From contig UBQX01000012.1 in NCBI GenBank assembly GCA_900467685.1, forward strand, positions 15,028-79,027: a stretch of DNA of 64,000 nt, written 5' to 3'. Origin of the DNA: Hyphomicrobiales bacterium (lineage in GTDB: Bacteria; Pseudomonadota; Alphaproteobacteria; Rhizobiales; Rhizobiaceae). A program made the position numbers and the translations under genes. Shown here one piece after another: positions 8,669 through 16,755 of the stretch; the stretch's first letter is position 1; every line of letters begins with the position of its first letter. The notes below the pieces were generated by a model. It did no database searches. It was not told where the DNA came from and saw only the letters and a list, made by a program, of their open reading frames with translations.

Positions 8669-9343
8669 TTACGCGCGGCCCTTTTCAGCGGCTTCGCGGA
8701 TCGCCGCGATACTGGCGCGGTAGCTTTCGACGCTGCCGCCCTTGAACACGGCGGAGCCGGCAACGAAGGCGTTGACGCCGGCGGCGGCCACGGCAGGCGC
8801 CGTTTCCGGCGTAATCCCGCCATCCACTTCCAGCTCGATCGGGCGGTTGCCGATCATGGCGTGGATGCGCTTTGCCTTTTCGGTGACGGCGGGAATGTAT
8901 TTCTGGCCGCCAAAGCCGGGGTTCACGCTCATCAGCAGGATCAGATCGACCTCATCGAGGATGTATTCCAGCACGCTCTCATGCGTTGCCGGATTGATCG
9001 AAACGCCGGCCTTCTTGCCGAGCGCCCGGATCGCCTGCAGCGAGCGATGCAGATGCGGGCCAGCTTCCGCATGAACGGTGATGTAATCGCAGCCCGCCTT
9101 GGCAAAGGCTTCGAGATAGGGATCGGCCGGCGAGATCATGAGATGGCAGTCGAAGACGGCGTCCGTATGCGGGCGCAGCGACTTGATGACATCCGGCCCG
9201 AAGGTGATGTTCGGCACGAAATGGCCGTCCATGACATCCAGATGGATCCAGTCCGCGCCTGCGGTCACGACGTCGCGCACTTCCTGTCCGAGCTTGGAAA
9301 AGTCTGACGCCAGGATCGAGGGGGCGATGCGGATGGGTTTCAT
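8669..9343 (-). CDS. rpe: Ribulose-phosphate 3-epimerase
   Basis: The 224-residue TIM-barrel enzyme interconverts ribulose-5-phosphate and xylulose-5-phosphate in the pentose phosphate and Calvin cycles. Family motifs are [14 protein letters not shown] at the N-terminus, the metal-binding [27 protein letters not shown] and the second metal site [10 protein letters not shown]. Length and motifs match the family throughout. It is followed after about 110 bases by purB on the same strand. Confidence 0.96.
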   Translation of the reverse strand: MKPIRIAPSILASDFSKLGQEVRDVVTAGADWIHLDVMDGHFVPNITFGPDVIKSLRPHTDAVFDCHLMISPADPYLEAFAKAGCDYITVHAEAGPHLHRSLQAIRALGKKAGVSINPATHESVLEYILDEVDLILLMSVNPGFGGQKYIPAVTEKAKRIHAMIGNRPIELEVDGGITPETAPAVAAAGVNAFVAGSAVFKGGSVESYRASIAAIREAAEKGRA

Positions 9344-9438
9344 GGGGCCTGCCTCCGTAAATTCGTTGCCGCGCCCCTAACACCGCTTCTCCGTGGCGGC
9401 AATGGCGCGCGGAGGAAGGGGTCTCCTTTAAACCGATA

Positions 9439-10554
9439 TTATTGTGTTTGTCCCGGCTTCGCAGGCGTTTGCGAGGCGGGAGGAACGGGCGCCTGGAACG
9501 CACCGTTGCGCCATTCCGTCAGGCGATAGACGTCTTCGGCGCGGAAATGATCCTTCGCAAAGGTCACGGTTCCGACCGCCGTGTCGAAGCTGCCGCCTGC
9601 GATCGATGCTGCAAGATCCTGCTTGTCGCTGATCATGCCCTGCGCCTTGTCGACGATCTGGGCTGCCGCGTGAGCCGGAAGGACGTAGCCTTCCGCAACG
9701 ATGTTCTGCTCGGCCAGCGCCTGCACCAGGCCGGATGCCGCCGGCTGCTCGCGCCAGCGCTCGGGGATCGCCGCCAGAACGCCATCGGGCAGGGCCACGC
9801 CGTCATCGGCCGCCACAAGCTGGTCGCCGCCCATCAGGGCAATTCCGGTTCCTGCCGCGTCTCGCGCGATCACGGCCACGTCGCTGCGGGCTCCGGCGAT
9901 ATAGACCGCAGACACGCCGGCCTTCTGCAGACGCCGTACGAGGATTTTCTGGTTTTCGAGGCTTGGCCGGAAGGTCTCGGCCAGAACCGGCTTGATGCCC
10001 TTTTCCTCAAGCTCCAGTCGAATATTGGCGGCAAGTTCATGGGAATTGAGCGTCCCGTCGTCGAGAAGCGCAATGCCGGTGCCGGGCCATGCTCCCGCAA
10101 TAAAGCCGGCCGTGGCGCTTGCTTCCTCGCCCGGGCGCGCGCTCAACGAATAGATCGGCCATTGATGCTTGACGGCATCTTCGAAGAGAACCTTCGACCG
10201 GGCAGAGAGCGTGATGGCGGGAATGGAGGCATCCTTCAGCGCCTGCGCGCTGCCGATCAGGGAGTCGGCACAGAGAAAGCCGATGGCGACCGACGCACCA
10301 CCGGCAATCAGGCGGCTGGCGACATCGACGCCACTATCCGGAGCGCAGCTCTCCGGCACCGGTAGGATCGTATTGCCCGCAGCCTCCGCCTGCGCCTTCG
10401 CGCCCTCCATGATCTGCTTGCCGAGGATCGCGAAAGGCCCGTCAACGGGCGCGACCACACCGATCGTCAGGCCTTTTGCATCTGCCAGACCGGCAGACAG
10501 CAGGCTGAGGAGAACGGCGGTTGTCAGTGCAAGTTTCGTCATCCGGTGCGGCAT
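9439..10554 (-). CDS. ABC-type branched-chain amino-acid-like substrate-binding protein
   Basis: This 371-residue periplasmic protein has a signal peptide ending near GLADAKG. It shows the type-I periplasmic-binding (Leu/Ile/Val-binding-like) fold, visible in LTIGVVAPVDGPFAILGKQI, GFLCADSLIGSAQALKDASIP and the hinge region GTGIALLDDGTLNSHELAANI. The C-terminus is Pro/Gln-rich. No permease or ATPase genes adjoin, so it is an orphan binding protein. It may serve a transporter encoded elsewhere or act as a sensor; the ligand is unknown. Confidence 0.8.
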   Translation of the reverse strand: MPHRMTKLALTTAVLLSLLSAGLADAKGLTIGVVAPVDGPFAILGKQIMEGAKAQAEAAGNTILPVPESCAPDSGVDVASRLIAGGASVAIGFLCADSLIGSAQALKDASIPAITLSARSKVLFEDAVKHQWPIYSLSARPGEEASATAGFIAGAWPGTGIALLDDGTLNSHELAANIRLELEEKGIKPVLAETFRPSLENQKILVRRLQKAGVSAVYIAGARSDVAVIARDAAGTGIALMGGDQLVAADDGVALPDGVLAAIPERWREQPAASGLVQALAEQNIVAEGYVLPAHAAAQIVDKAQGMISDKQDLAASIAGGSFDTAVGTVTFAKDHFRAEDVYRLTEWRNGAFQAPVPPASQTPAKPGQTQ

Positions 10555-10713
10555 CCGTTGCGTATCGTGTTGAAAACAATAGTGGGGCGCTGGCCCCGCT
10601 TCAAACGGAAATGCGACATGTCGGTCGAAAACGGCAATTTGTCGGGGCTGGGGCGGTGAATTTTAACATTCCCGGTCTATCTTTATCATCAATGGAACAG
10701 TCTGGAGAATGAA

Positions 10714-11208
10714 GTGTTGAGCGCACCCGGGATCGATCCGAAGCTCTATCGCGACGCCATGGCGCGCTATGCCGGCCATGTGCAGATCGTCACGACGGCG
10801 CACGAGGGCGTGCGGCGCGGCGTGACGATTACCGCCGCCTGCTCGGTCTCCGACAGCCCGGCCATGGTTCTCGTCTGCCTCAATCGCCACAATGCCAGCA
10901 ACGACATCTTTGCCGAAAGCGGCGTCTTCGCGCTCAACACGCTGGCCGCGCATCACAAGGGATTGGCCGATGCCTTCGCGGGCTTTGCCAAGCTGCCGGT
11001 GGACGAGCGCTTTGCCATGGGTGAGTGGGACGAGCTTGTGACAGGCGCGCCGACGCTGAAGGATTCCATCGCGACCTATGACTGCCGCATCGTGGATACG
11101 AAGTCGGTCTCGACCCACAACATCTTCTTCGGCGAGGTCGTCGGCCTGCGGCTGGGGTCGAAAGATCAGTCTCTTGTTTATATGGACCGGAGCTATCACG
11201 CGATATAA
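10714..11208 (+). CDS. Flavin reductase-like FMN-binding protein
   Basis: The 164-residue protein starts at GTG 10714, with GGAG 8 bases upstream. It has the split-barrel flavin reductase fold: AMARYAGHVQIVTT, GVTITAACSVSDSPAMVLVCLN and FALNTLAAHHKGLADAFAG are typical of the HpaC/RutF group, which supplies reduced FMN to partner monooxygenases. It is followed 32 bases later by a MoxR ATPase gene in the same direction. No monooxygenase gene is in the window, so its partner is unknown. It may belong to the same operon as the cox-like maturation genes. Confidence 0.85.
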   Translation: MLSAPGIDPKLYRDAMARYAGHVQIVTTAHEGVRRGVTITAACSVSDSPAMVLVCLNRHNASNDIFAESGVFALNTLAAHHKGLADAFAGFAKLPVDERFAMGEWDELVTGAPTLKDSIATYDCRIVDTKSVSTHNIFFGEVVGLRLGSKDQSLVYMDRSYHAI

Positions 11209-11240
11209 TCTCTTATGCGCAAGAGGAGATTTCGCCCCAC

Positions 11241-12170
11241 ATGACCGGCATGACTGCGCGGCCGCTGCCGCAATCCATCGACGAGACCGCCAGCCTTCTC
11301 GAAGAGAATGACTATCTCGCCTCGCGCTCGCTCGCGACGGTGCTCTTTCTCGCGCTCAAGCTGAAACGGCCGCTCTTTCTGGAGGGGGATGCCGGTGTGG
11401 GCAAGACGGAGGTTGCCAAGGTTCTCGCCAAGGCGCTCGACCGGCCGCTGATCCGCCTGCAATGCTATGAAGGCCTGGACATTTCCTCTGCCGTCTACGA
11501 GTGGAACTATCCCGCCCAGATGCTGGAAATCCGCTTGTCGGAAGCGTCGGGTGCCACCGATCGCGGCGAGATGGAAGCCGGCATCTTTTCCGAAAAGCAC
11601 CTGATCCGCCGTCCGGTGCTGCAGGCCATTTCCGCGCCCGCCGGCCGCGCGCCGGTCTTCCTGATCGACGAACTCGACCGCACCGACGAGGCCTTCGAGG
11701 CATTCCTGCTCGAAGTGCTCTCCGATTTCCAGGTGACCATCCCGGAATACGGCACGATCCGCGCCGAAGAACCGCCCATCGTCATCATTACCACGAACCG
11801 CACCCGCGAGGTGCATGACGCGCTGAAGCGCCGCTGCCTCTACCACTGGGTCGGCTATCCGGATTCGAAACAGGAGCTGGAAATCGTCACCCGCAAGGTG
11901 CCGGGCTGCAACGACACGCTGGCGCGGCAGGTCGTCGCCTATGTGCAGAAGCTGCGCGAGGTCGATCTCTTCAAGAACCCCGGCGTCGCCGAAACCATCG
12001 ACTGGGCGACCGCGCTGACCGAACTCGACCGCGTGGCGCTCGACCCGGAAACGATTGCCGATACGCTGGGGACGCTCTTGAAATATCAGGACGATATCTC
12101 GCGTATTCAGGGCGGCGAGGGGACGAAGATCCTCTCCGAAGTGAAGGCCGAACTTCTGGCCGCAGGCTGA
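11241..12170 (+). CDS. MoxR-family AAA+ ATPase (CoxD-like)
   Basis: The 309-residue AAA+ protein shows Walker A GDAGVGKTEVAK (about 50-61), Walker B FLIDELDR and sensor-1 IITTNRTRE. MoxR ATPases pair with VWA proteins to insert cofactors into or remodel metal enzymes; CoxD of the CO-dehydrogenase system matures the Cu-S-Mo site. The VWA gene begins 4 bases after this stop, supporting a MoxR/VWA pair. The GCYEG-like segment RLQCYEGLDISSAVYEWNY is typical of the CoxD subgroup. The client enzyme is not encoded here. Confidence 0.92.
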   Translation: MTGMTARPLPQSIDETASLLEENDYLASRSLATVLFLALKLKRPLFLEGDAGVGKTEVAKVLAKALDRPLIRLQCYEGLDISSAVYEWNYPAQMLEIRLSEASGATDRGEMEAGIFSEKHLIRRPVLQAISAPAGRAPVFLIDELDRTDEAFEAFLLEVLSDFQVTIPEYGTIRAEEPPIVIITTNRTREVHDALKRRCLYHWVGYPDSKQELEIVTRKVPGCNDTLARQVVAYVQKLREVDLFKNPGVAETIDWATALTELDRVALDPETIADTLGTLLKYQDDISRIQGGEGTKILSEVKAELLAAG

Positions 12171-12174
12171 CGCG

Positions 12175-13425
12175 ATGGATGTCTCGGGCGAAATCGCGAG
12201 CGGCAAGGGTGGGGACGGCAGGAGTGACGGTCGGCTGGCCGACAACATCACTTACTTTGCCCGCGCGCTGCGGAAGGCCGGCCTGAAGATCGGTCCCGGC
12301 GCGGTGATCGACGCCGTGGAGGCGGTCGAGGCCATCGGCATCGGCTCGCGCGAGGAATTCTACACCGCGCTCTTCGCCGTCTTCGTCAAGCGCCATGAGG
12401 ACAAGGCGGTGTTCGACGAGGCGTTCCGGCTGTTCTGGCGCTCGCGCGAGCTGATCGCCAAGATGATGCAGATGATGCTGCCCGGCACGCCCAGTGTCGG
12501 CCAGAAGGAGAAGAGCCGCGCCGGCCAGTCCCGCGCAGCAGACGCCCTGGTGGCAGAGAAGGACCGCCGCAGCGCAAAGCCGGAAGAGCCGGAGATCGAA
12601 TTCGACGCGCGCTTTACGATGTCGGGCTCGGAAGTGCTGCGGAAAATGGATTTCGCCCAGATGTCGGCGAAGGAACTGGCCATCGCCAAGGCCGAGATCG
12701 CCAGGATCCATCTTCCCTTCGACGAAGTCCGCACCCGCCGTTTCCGGCCCTCGAACCGTCCGAAGATCTTCGACGCCCGCCAGACCATGCGCGCCAGCAT
12801 GAAGACCGGCGGCGATCTGCTTCTGCCGAAGTTCAAGCAGCATCGGACAATCCATCCGCCGCTGGTGATCCTCGCCGACATTTCAGGCTCGATGAGCCAG
12901 TACACCCGCATCTTCCTGCATTTCCTCCACGCCATGACGGAAAAGCGCCGGCGGGTTCATACCTTCCTCTTTGGCACGCGGCTCACCAACGTGACCCGCC
13001 AGATGCGCCACAAGGACCCGGACGAAGCGCTCGACGCCTGCTCGGCGGCTGTCACCGACTGGTCGGGCGGCACGCGCATCGGCGAGACGCTGCGCGAGTT
13101 CAACCGCCTCTGGGCGCGGCGCGTGCTGGGGCAGGGCGCGAGCGTGCTTCTCATCACCGACGGGCTGGAACGCGACAGTATCGAGGAGCTGCAAACCGAG
13201 ATGGATCGTCTCCATCGATCCTGCCGCCGCTTGATTTGGCTCAATCCGCTCCTACGTTTTGATGGGTTCGAAGCCCGCGCCCGCGGCGTCCGCGCCATGC
13301 TGCCCCATGTCGACGAGTTCCGCCCGGTGCACAATCTGGATGCGATCGGCGATCTGGTGGCTGCGCTGTCGGGCGAGGGCGGCGGGAGGAAGGCGGACCC
13401 GCGGCGGTACATGGGACGGGTTTGA
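12175..13425 (+). CDS. VWA-domain protein, CoxE family
   Basis: The 416-residue protein has the layout of CoxE. The N-terminal helical part starts DNITYFARALRKAGLKIGPG, a charged middle follows, and the C-terminal von Willebrand A domain carries a MIDAS motif DISGSMS near residue 234. TDWSGGTRIG and LLITDGLERD follow. CoxE partners the CoxD-type ATPase encoded immediately upstream. A second ATG-like start is unnecessary because ATG 12175 follows the moxR stop by 4 bases. It is the last gene before the palindromic element at 13443-13626. Confidence 0.9.
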   Translation: MDVSGEIASGKGGDGRSDGRLADNITYFARALRKAGLKIGPGAVIDAVEAVEAIGIGSREEFYTALFAVFVKRHEDKAVFDEAFRLFWRSRELIAKMMQMMLPGTPSVGQKEKSRAGQSRAADALVAEKDRRSAKPEEPEIEFDARFTMSGSEVLRKMDFAQMSAKELAIAKAEIARIHLPFDEVRTRRFRPSNRPKIFDARQTMRASMKTGGDLLLPKFKQHRTIHPPLVILADISGSMSQYTRIFLHFLHAMTEKRRRVHTFLFGTRLTNVTRQMRHKDPDEALDACSAAVTDWSGGTRIGETLREFNRLWARRVLGQGASVLLITDGLERDSIEELQTEMDRLHRSCRRLIWLNPLLRFDGFEARARGVRAMLPHVDEFRPVHNLDAIGDLVAALSGEGGGRKADPRRYMGRV

Positions 13426-13442
13426 TGGAGGATGCGGGGCGG

Positions 13443-13626
13443 ACCCCCTCTCTTGCAAAATCTATGACTTAGCCTTTGGCTAAGATCATGATTTTGCTTT
13501 CTCCCCCACCAAGGGGGAGATGGGAGGACGCCGCATCCACTTGCTCCAATCTCCCCCCTGGTGGGGGAGAATGGAATTTCAGCATCTTAGCTTCAGCTAA
13601 GTGCTAGAAATTCCAAGAGAGGGGGT
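13443..13626. repeat. MITE-like palindromic element with 13-base terminal inverted repeats
   Basis: Perfect terminal inverted repeats ACCCCCTCTCTTG (13443-13455) and CAAGAGAGGGGGT (13614-13626) bound a 184-base unit built of nested hairpins. GCAAAATC (13455-13462) pairs with GATTTTGC (13490-13497) around CTTAGCC-TTT-GGCTAAG. CTTAGC-TTCA-GCTAAG lies at 13586-13601. Two 22-base C/G arms (about 13500-13521 and 13549-13570) are complementary except for one mismatch. It has no coding capacity. It resembles the class of Rhizobiaceae intergenic mosaic palindromes. It separates the moxR-vwa genes from the xdhC genes and may stop or process the transcript. Confidence 0.8.
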
Positions 13627-13660
13627 AACCGCCCCCCACGACACGAAAACGGAGGCACCG

Positions 13661-13990
13661 ATGAACGACATCGCAAATTTTGACGATCCGCTTCTCATCG
13701 CGGAAGGCTGGAAAAATGAGGGGCGCGATGTGGCGCTGGCGACCGTCATCGAGACATGGGGTTCGGCCCCGCGTCCGGTCGGCAGCCATCTGGTGATCGA
13801 TGGCGAGGGCAATTTCCACGGCTCCGTCTCCGGCGGCTGCGTCGAGGGCGCGGTGATCACCGAGGCGATGGATGTCATTGGCTCAGGGAATTCGCGCATG
13901 CTTGAATTCGGCGTGGCGGACGAGACGGCGTGGCGCGTCGGCCTCTCCTGCGGCGGCCGTATCCGCGTTTATGTCGAAAAGGTCGCCTGA
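13661..13990 (+). CDS. XdhC/CoxI N-terminal-domain protein
   Basis: This 109-residue protein is the isolated N-terminal half of an XdhC/CoxI-type molybdenum-cofactor chaperone: ALATVIETWGSAPRPVGSHLVI, GSVSGGCVEGAVI and VGLSCGGRIRVYVE are diagnostic. XdhC proteins bind and sulfurate the molybdenum cofactor and deliver it to xanthine-oxidase-family enzymes. GGAG precedes ATG 13661. The stop overlaps the next start (ATGA), so the two halves are translationally coupled. The Cys residues in SGGC and LSCGG are conserved in the family. Confidence 0.9.
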   Translation: MNDIANFDDPLLIAEGWKNEGRDVALATVIETWGSAPRPVGSHLVIDGEGNFHGSVSGGCVEGAVITEAMDVIGSGNSRMLEFGVADETAWRVGLSCGGRIRVYVEKVA

Positions 13991-14685
13991 TGCGCATCGA
14001 AACCCTGAAACAACTGAATGAAGCCAAGCGCGCCCGCCGCGCCGCCATCCTCGTGACCGATCTGGCAACGAGTGAAGACCGACTGGCGCTGGAAGGGGAG
14101 ACGCTCGCGGGCGTCTCCCCCGACACGCTCACCAAGGCTTTCCTCTCCGGCAAATCCGGTCTGGTCGAAGACGAGGGCAGGAGCTTCTTCCTTAATGTCC
14201 ACGTTCCGCCGCCGCGCATCGTTGTCATCGGCGCGGTCCATATCAGCCAGGCGCTTGCCGCCATGGCGCCCGCTGCCGGCTTCGATCTGGAGATCATCGA
14301 CCCGCGCACGGCCTTTGCCACGCCCGAACGCTTTTCCGGCGTGAAGCTCACCGCCGACTGGCCGGAAGATGTGCTGAAGGATAACCCACTTGATGCCTTC
14401 ACGGCGCTGGTCGCGGTGACTCACGATCCGAAGATCGACGACTATCCTCTTGTTTCGGCGCTGAAAACCGGCTGCTTCTATATCGGCGCGCTGGGTAGCC
14501 GGAAGACACATGCGAAGCGCGTGGAGCGCCTGAAGGAAGCCGGCTGCACGGACGCGCAGATCGCCCGCATCTCCGCACCCATCGGCCTCGATATCGGCGC
14601 ATCGACGCCCGGCGAGATTGCCGTTGCCATCCTCGGCGACATCATCCAGGCGCTGCGCAAGCGGGCGATTGGAGCCGGCACATGA
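13990..14685 (+). CDS. XdhC C-terminal Rossmann-domain protein
   Basis: The 231-residue protein carries the second half of XdhC. A linker region leads into RIVVIGAVHISQALAAMAP (Rossmann fold), DPRTAFATPERF, VTHDPKIDDYPLVSALK and GCFYIGALGSRKTHAKR. RISAPIGLDIGASTPGEIAVAI follows; this is the classic XdhC_C end. Together with the coupled 109-residue upstream protein it rebuilds a complete XdhC. Its stop overlaps the next gene (ATGA at 14682), so the three genes are translated as a unit. Confidence 0.92.
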   Translation: MRIETLKQLNEAKRARRAAILVTDLATSEDRLALEGETLAGVSPDTLTKAFLSGKSGLVEDEGRSFFLNVHVPPPRIVVIGAVHISQALAAMAPAAGFDLEIIDPRTAFATPERFSGVKLTADWPEDVLKDNPLDAFTALVAVTHDPKIDDYPLVSALKTGCFYIGALGSRKTHAKRVERLKEAGCTDAQIARISAPIGLDIGASTPGEIAVAILGDIIQALRKRAIGAGT

Positions 14686-16295
14686 TCTTCGGCGGGGTGC
14701 CGGTTGCCGAGGCGAAGGCCTGTGTGCTCGCCCATTCGGTGATGTTCGAGGGCGGCCGCCTGCCGAAGGGACATGTCGTAACGGAAGCAGATATCGTTAC
14801 GTTAAGTGCTGCTGGCGTTACCTCGGTGATCGCCGCACGGCTGGAGCCGGGCGATATCGGCGAGGACGAGGCAGCTTCACGGATCGCATCGGCGCTCGAA
14901 GGCGAAGGCTTGAACGCATCGCCCGCCGCAACGGGCCGTGTCAATTTCCATGCCGAGGCAACCGGTCTCTTCCGCGCCGACCGCACTCTCATTGACGCCT
15001 TCAATGCCATCCACCCCGCACTGACGCTGGCAACGCTCGCTGACCGCTCAGCCGTGCGCAAGGGCGATCTGGTGGCGACCGTCAAGATCATTCCGCTCGC
15101 CGTGCCGGCCGAACTGGCGGAACAGGGCCGGGCACTTCTGGCAGCGGGTTTGGCCTTCGCGGTCAGGCCCTTCGCAAGCCTGACTGCCGGCCTTATCGCA
15201 ACGGTGCTCCCCTCGCTGAAACCCTCCGTCATGGACAAGACGAAGCGCCTCACCGAGGACCGCCTGCGTCTCAGCGGCAGCCGCATCGCCGAGGAGGCCC
15301 GCTGTCCGCACGACGCGGAGGCGGTCGCGGCCCACATTGCCGATTTCGCAAAACGCTACGGTATCGTCATCGTGTTCGGCGCTTCCGCCATGACCGATGA
15401 AGGCGACGTCATACCCGCCGCGATCCGCCTTGCGGGCGGCGAGCTTGCCATCGCCGGAATGCCCGTCGATCCAGGCAATCTTCTGGTGCTGGGCTACGTT
15501 CAAGGCGTGCCGGTCATCGGCGCGCCCGGCTGTGCCCGAAGCCCGAAGGAGAACGGCTTCGACTGGATCCTGAACCGCATCCTCGCCGGCGAACGTCCGA
15601 CGCAAAAGGATGCTGCGACACTCGGCGTAGGAGGTCTCCTCATGGAAATACCGGTCCGCCCGCTGCCGCGCGAAAAGGCCACAGAAGAACCGCATCGCCC
15701 GAGGGTCGGCATCGCTGTTCTCGCTGCCGGCCGCGCCAGCCGCATGGGCGGCGAGAAACACAAGCTGCTCGCCGAGTTCTCCGGGGAACCACTGGTCCGT
15801 CGCAGCGTCGCCGCCGCACTTTCTGCCGGTGCCGAAAAGGTCGCGGTCGTTACCGGCCACCGTGCCGAAGAAATCGAGCGGGCGCTTGCCGGCCTTGATG
15901 TGGAAAGCGTCCGCAATCCTGACTTTGCCAGCGGCATGGCTTCATCCATCCGCATGGGCGTTGAAGCCCTCCGCGAGACGGACGGTATCGTGATTGCTTT
16001 GGCCGACATGCCGGGCGTCACTGCGCCGGATTATGCCAAGCTGATCGACGCCTTCCGCCGAGAAGGCGGCAACGCCATCGTCCGCGCCGTCTCCGCCGGC
16101 AAGCGCGGCAACCCGGTGATCCTGCCGAAGACGCTTTATCCGGCGCTCTCGCGGCTTGAAGGCGACGTCGGCGCGCGGCATATCATCGAGAAAAGCGGTC
16201 TGCCGGTCATCGATGTGGAGATCGGCGAAGCGGCTCATCTCGATGTCGACACGATCGAGGCGGTCGAAGCGGCGGGCGGCGTTCTGAAGGGGTAG
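14682..16295 (+). CDS. Molybdopterin-binding domain fused to MobA-like nucleotidyltransferase
   Basis: The 537-residue fusion has an N-terminal MoeA/MogA-like molybdopterin-binding part (about 1-330; GDIGEDEAASRIASAL, VTIVFGASAMTDEGD-like segment and GCARSPKENGFDWI). The C-terminal NTP-transferase domain begins GIAVLAAGRASRMGGEKHK (about 345 onward) and includes ALADMPGV and GKRGNPVILP. The C-terminal half resembles MocA, the CTP:molybdopterin cytidylyltransferase that makes the MCD cofactor of xanthine-oxidase-type enzymes including CO dehydrogenase. Together with the XdhC pair it implies assembly of an MCD-type enzyme. CTP versus GTP preference is inferred from the fusion and context. Confidence 0.88.
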   Translation: MIFGGVPVAEAKACVLAHSVMFEGGRLPKGHVVTEADIVTLSAAGVTSVIAARLEPGDIGEDEAASRIASALEGEGLNASPAATGRVNFHAEATGLFRADRTLIDAFNAIHPALTLATLADRSAVRKGDLVATVKIIPLAVPAELAEQGRALLAAGLAFAVRPFASLTAGLIATVLPSLKPSVMDKTKRLTEDRLRLSGSRIAEEARCPHDAEAVAAHIADFAKRYGIVIVFGASAMTDEGDVIPAAIRLAGGELAIAGMPVDPGNLLVLGYVQGVPVIGAPGCARSPKENGFDWILNRILAGERPTQKDAATLGVGGLLMEIPVRPLPREKATEEPHRPRVGIAVLAAGRASRMGGEKHKLLAEFSGEPLVRRSVAAALSAGAEKVAVVTGHRAEEIERALAGLDVESVRNPDFASGMASSIRMGVEALRETDGIVIALADMPGVTAPDYAKLIDAFRREGGNAIVRAVSAGKRGNPVILPKTLYPALSRLEGDVGARHIIEKSGLPVIDVEIGEAAHLDVDTIEAVEAAGGVLKG

Positions 16296-16299
16296 GGCG

Positions 16300-16620
16300 A
16301 TGGACAATGACCAGCTTGAGGAGATGTTTCAGGCCGTGGCGCCCATCTCCATCCGCCGCATGTTCGGCGGCAAGGGCATCTATAGCGATGGCGAGATCAT
16401 CGCGATCTGGCTGCGCGACCGCATGTTGCTCAAGGGCGATGCCGAATGCGCCGGCCAATACGAGGCGCAGGGCGGGGTGCAATGGACCTACCAGCACAAC
16501 AAGACCGGCAAAGACGTCAAGATGCCTTACTGGTCCATGCCGGAGATCGGTTGGGACGACCCCGACGAGATGGCGACGCTCGCTCGCACGGCGCTTGGCG
16601 CGGCGCTGAGAAGCCGATAA
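16300..16620 (+). CDS. TfoX N-terminal-domain protein
   Basis: The 106-residue protein matches the TfoX/Sxy N-terminal domain: ISIRRMFGGKGIYSDGEIIAIWLRDRMLLKGD and MPYWSMPEIGWDDPDEMATLARTAL. In gammaproteobacteria TfoX regulates competence genes; single-domain versions in rhizobia have no assigned role. It starts 4 bases after the molybdopterin fusion gene and probably shares its transcript. There is no evidence here for DNA uptake genes. Confidence 0.85.
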   Translation: MDNDQLEEMFQAVAPISIRRMFGGKGIYSDGEIIAIWLRDRMLLKGDAECAGQYEAQGGVQWTYQHNKTGKDVKMPYWSMPEIGWDDPDEMATLARTALGAALRSR

Positions 16621-16755
16621 AAAAGTCACACCCCGACCGGTGTTTTCACGGAATTGATCAAGCCATTAAAAAGGCTGATTGGCGTACCTCATAAGGGCGT
16701 GTTAGCAATCGACTCGTTCCGGCATTTTCCGTGGACGCTCGCCTCCAGGTACAAC

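Noticed and set aside
8560-8823. N-terminal extension of purB
   Set aside because: The added 88 residues are not conserved, and MIPRYSRPEMV is the family start.
16654-16755. TTG start for the MFS gene giving 34 extra residues
   Set aside because: ATG 16756 gives the usual MFS N-terminus; the extension has no membrane or signal character.
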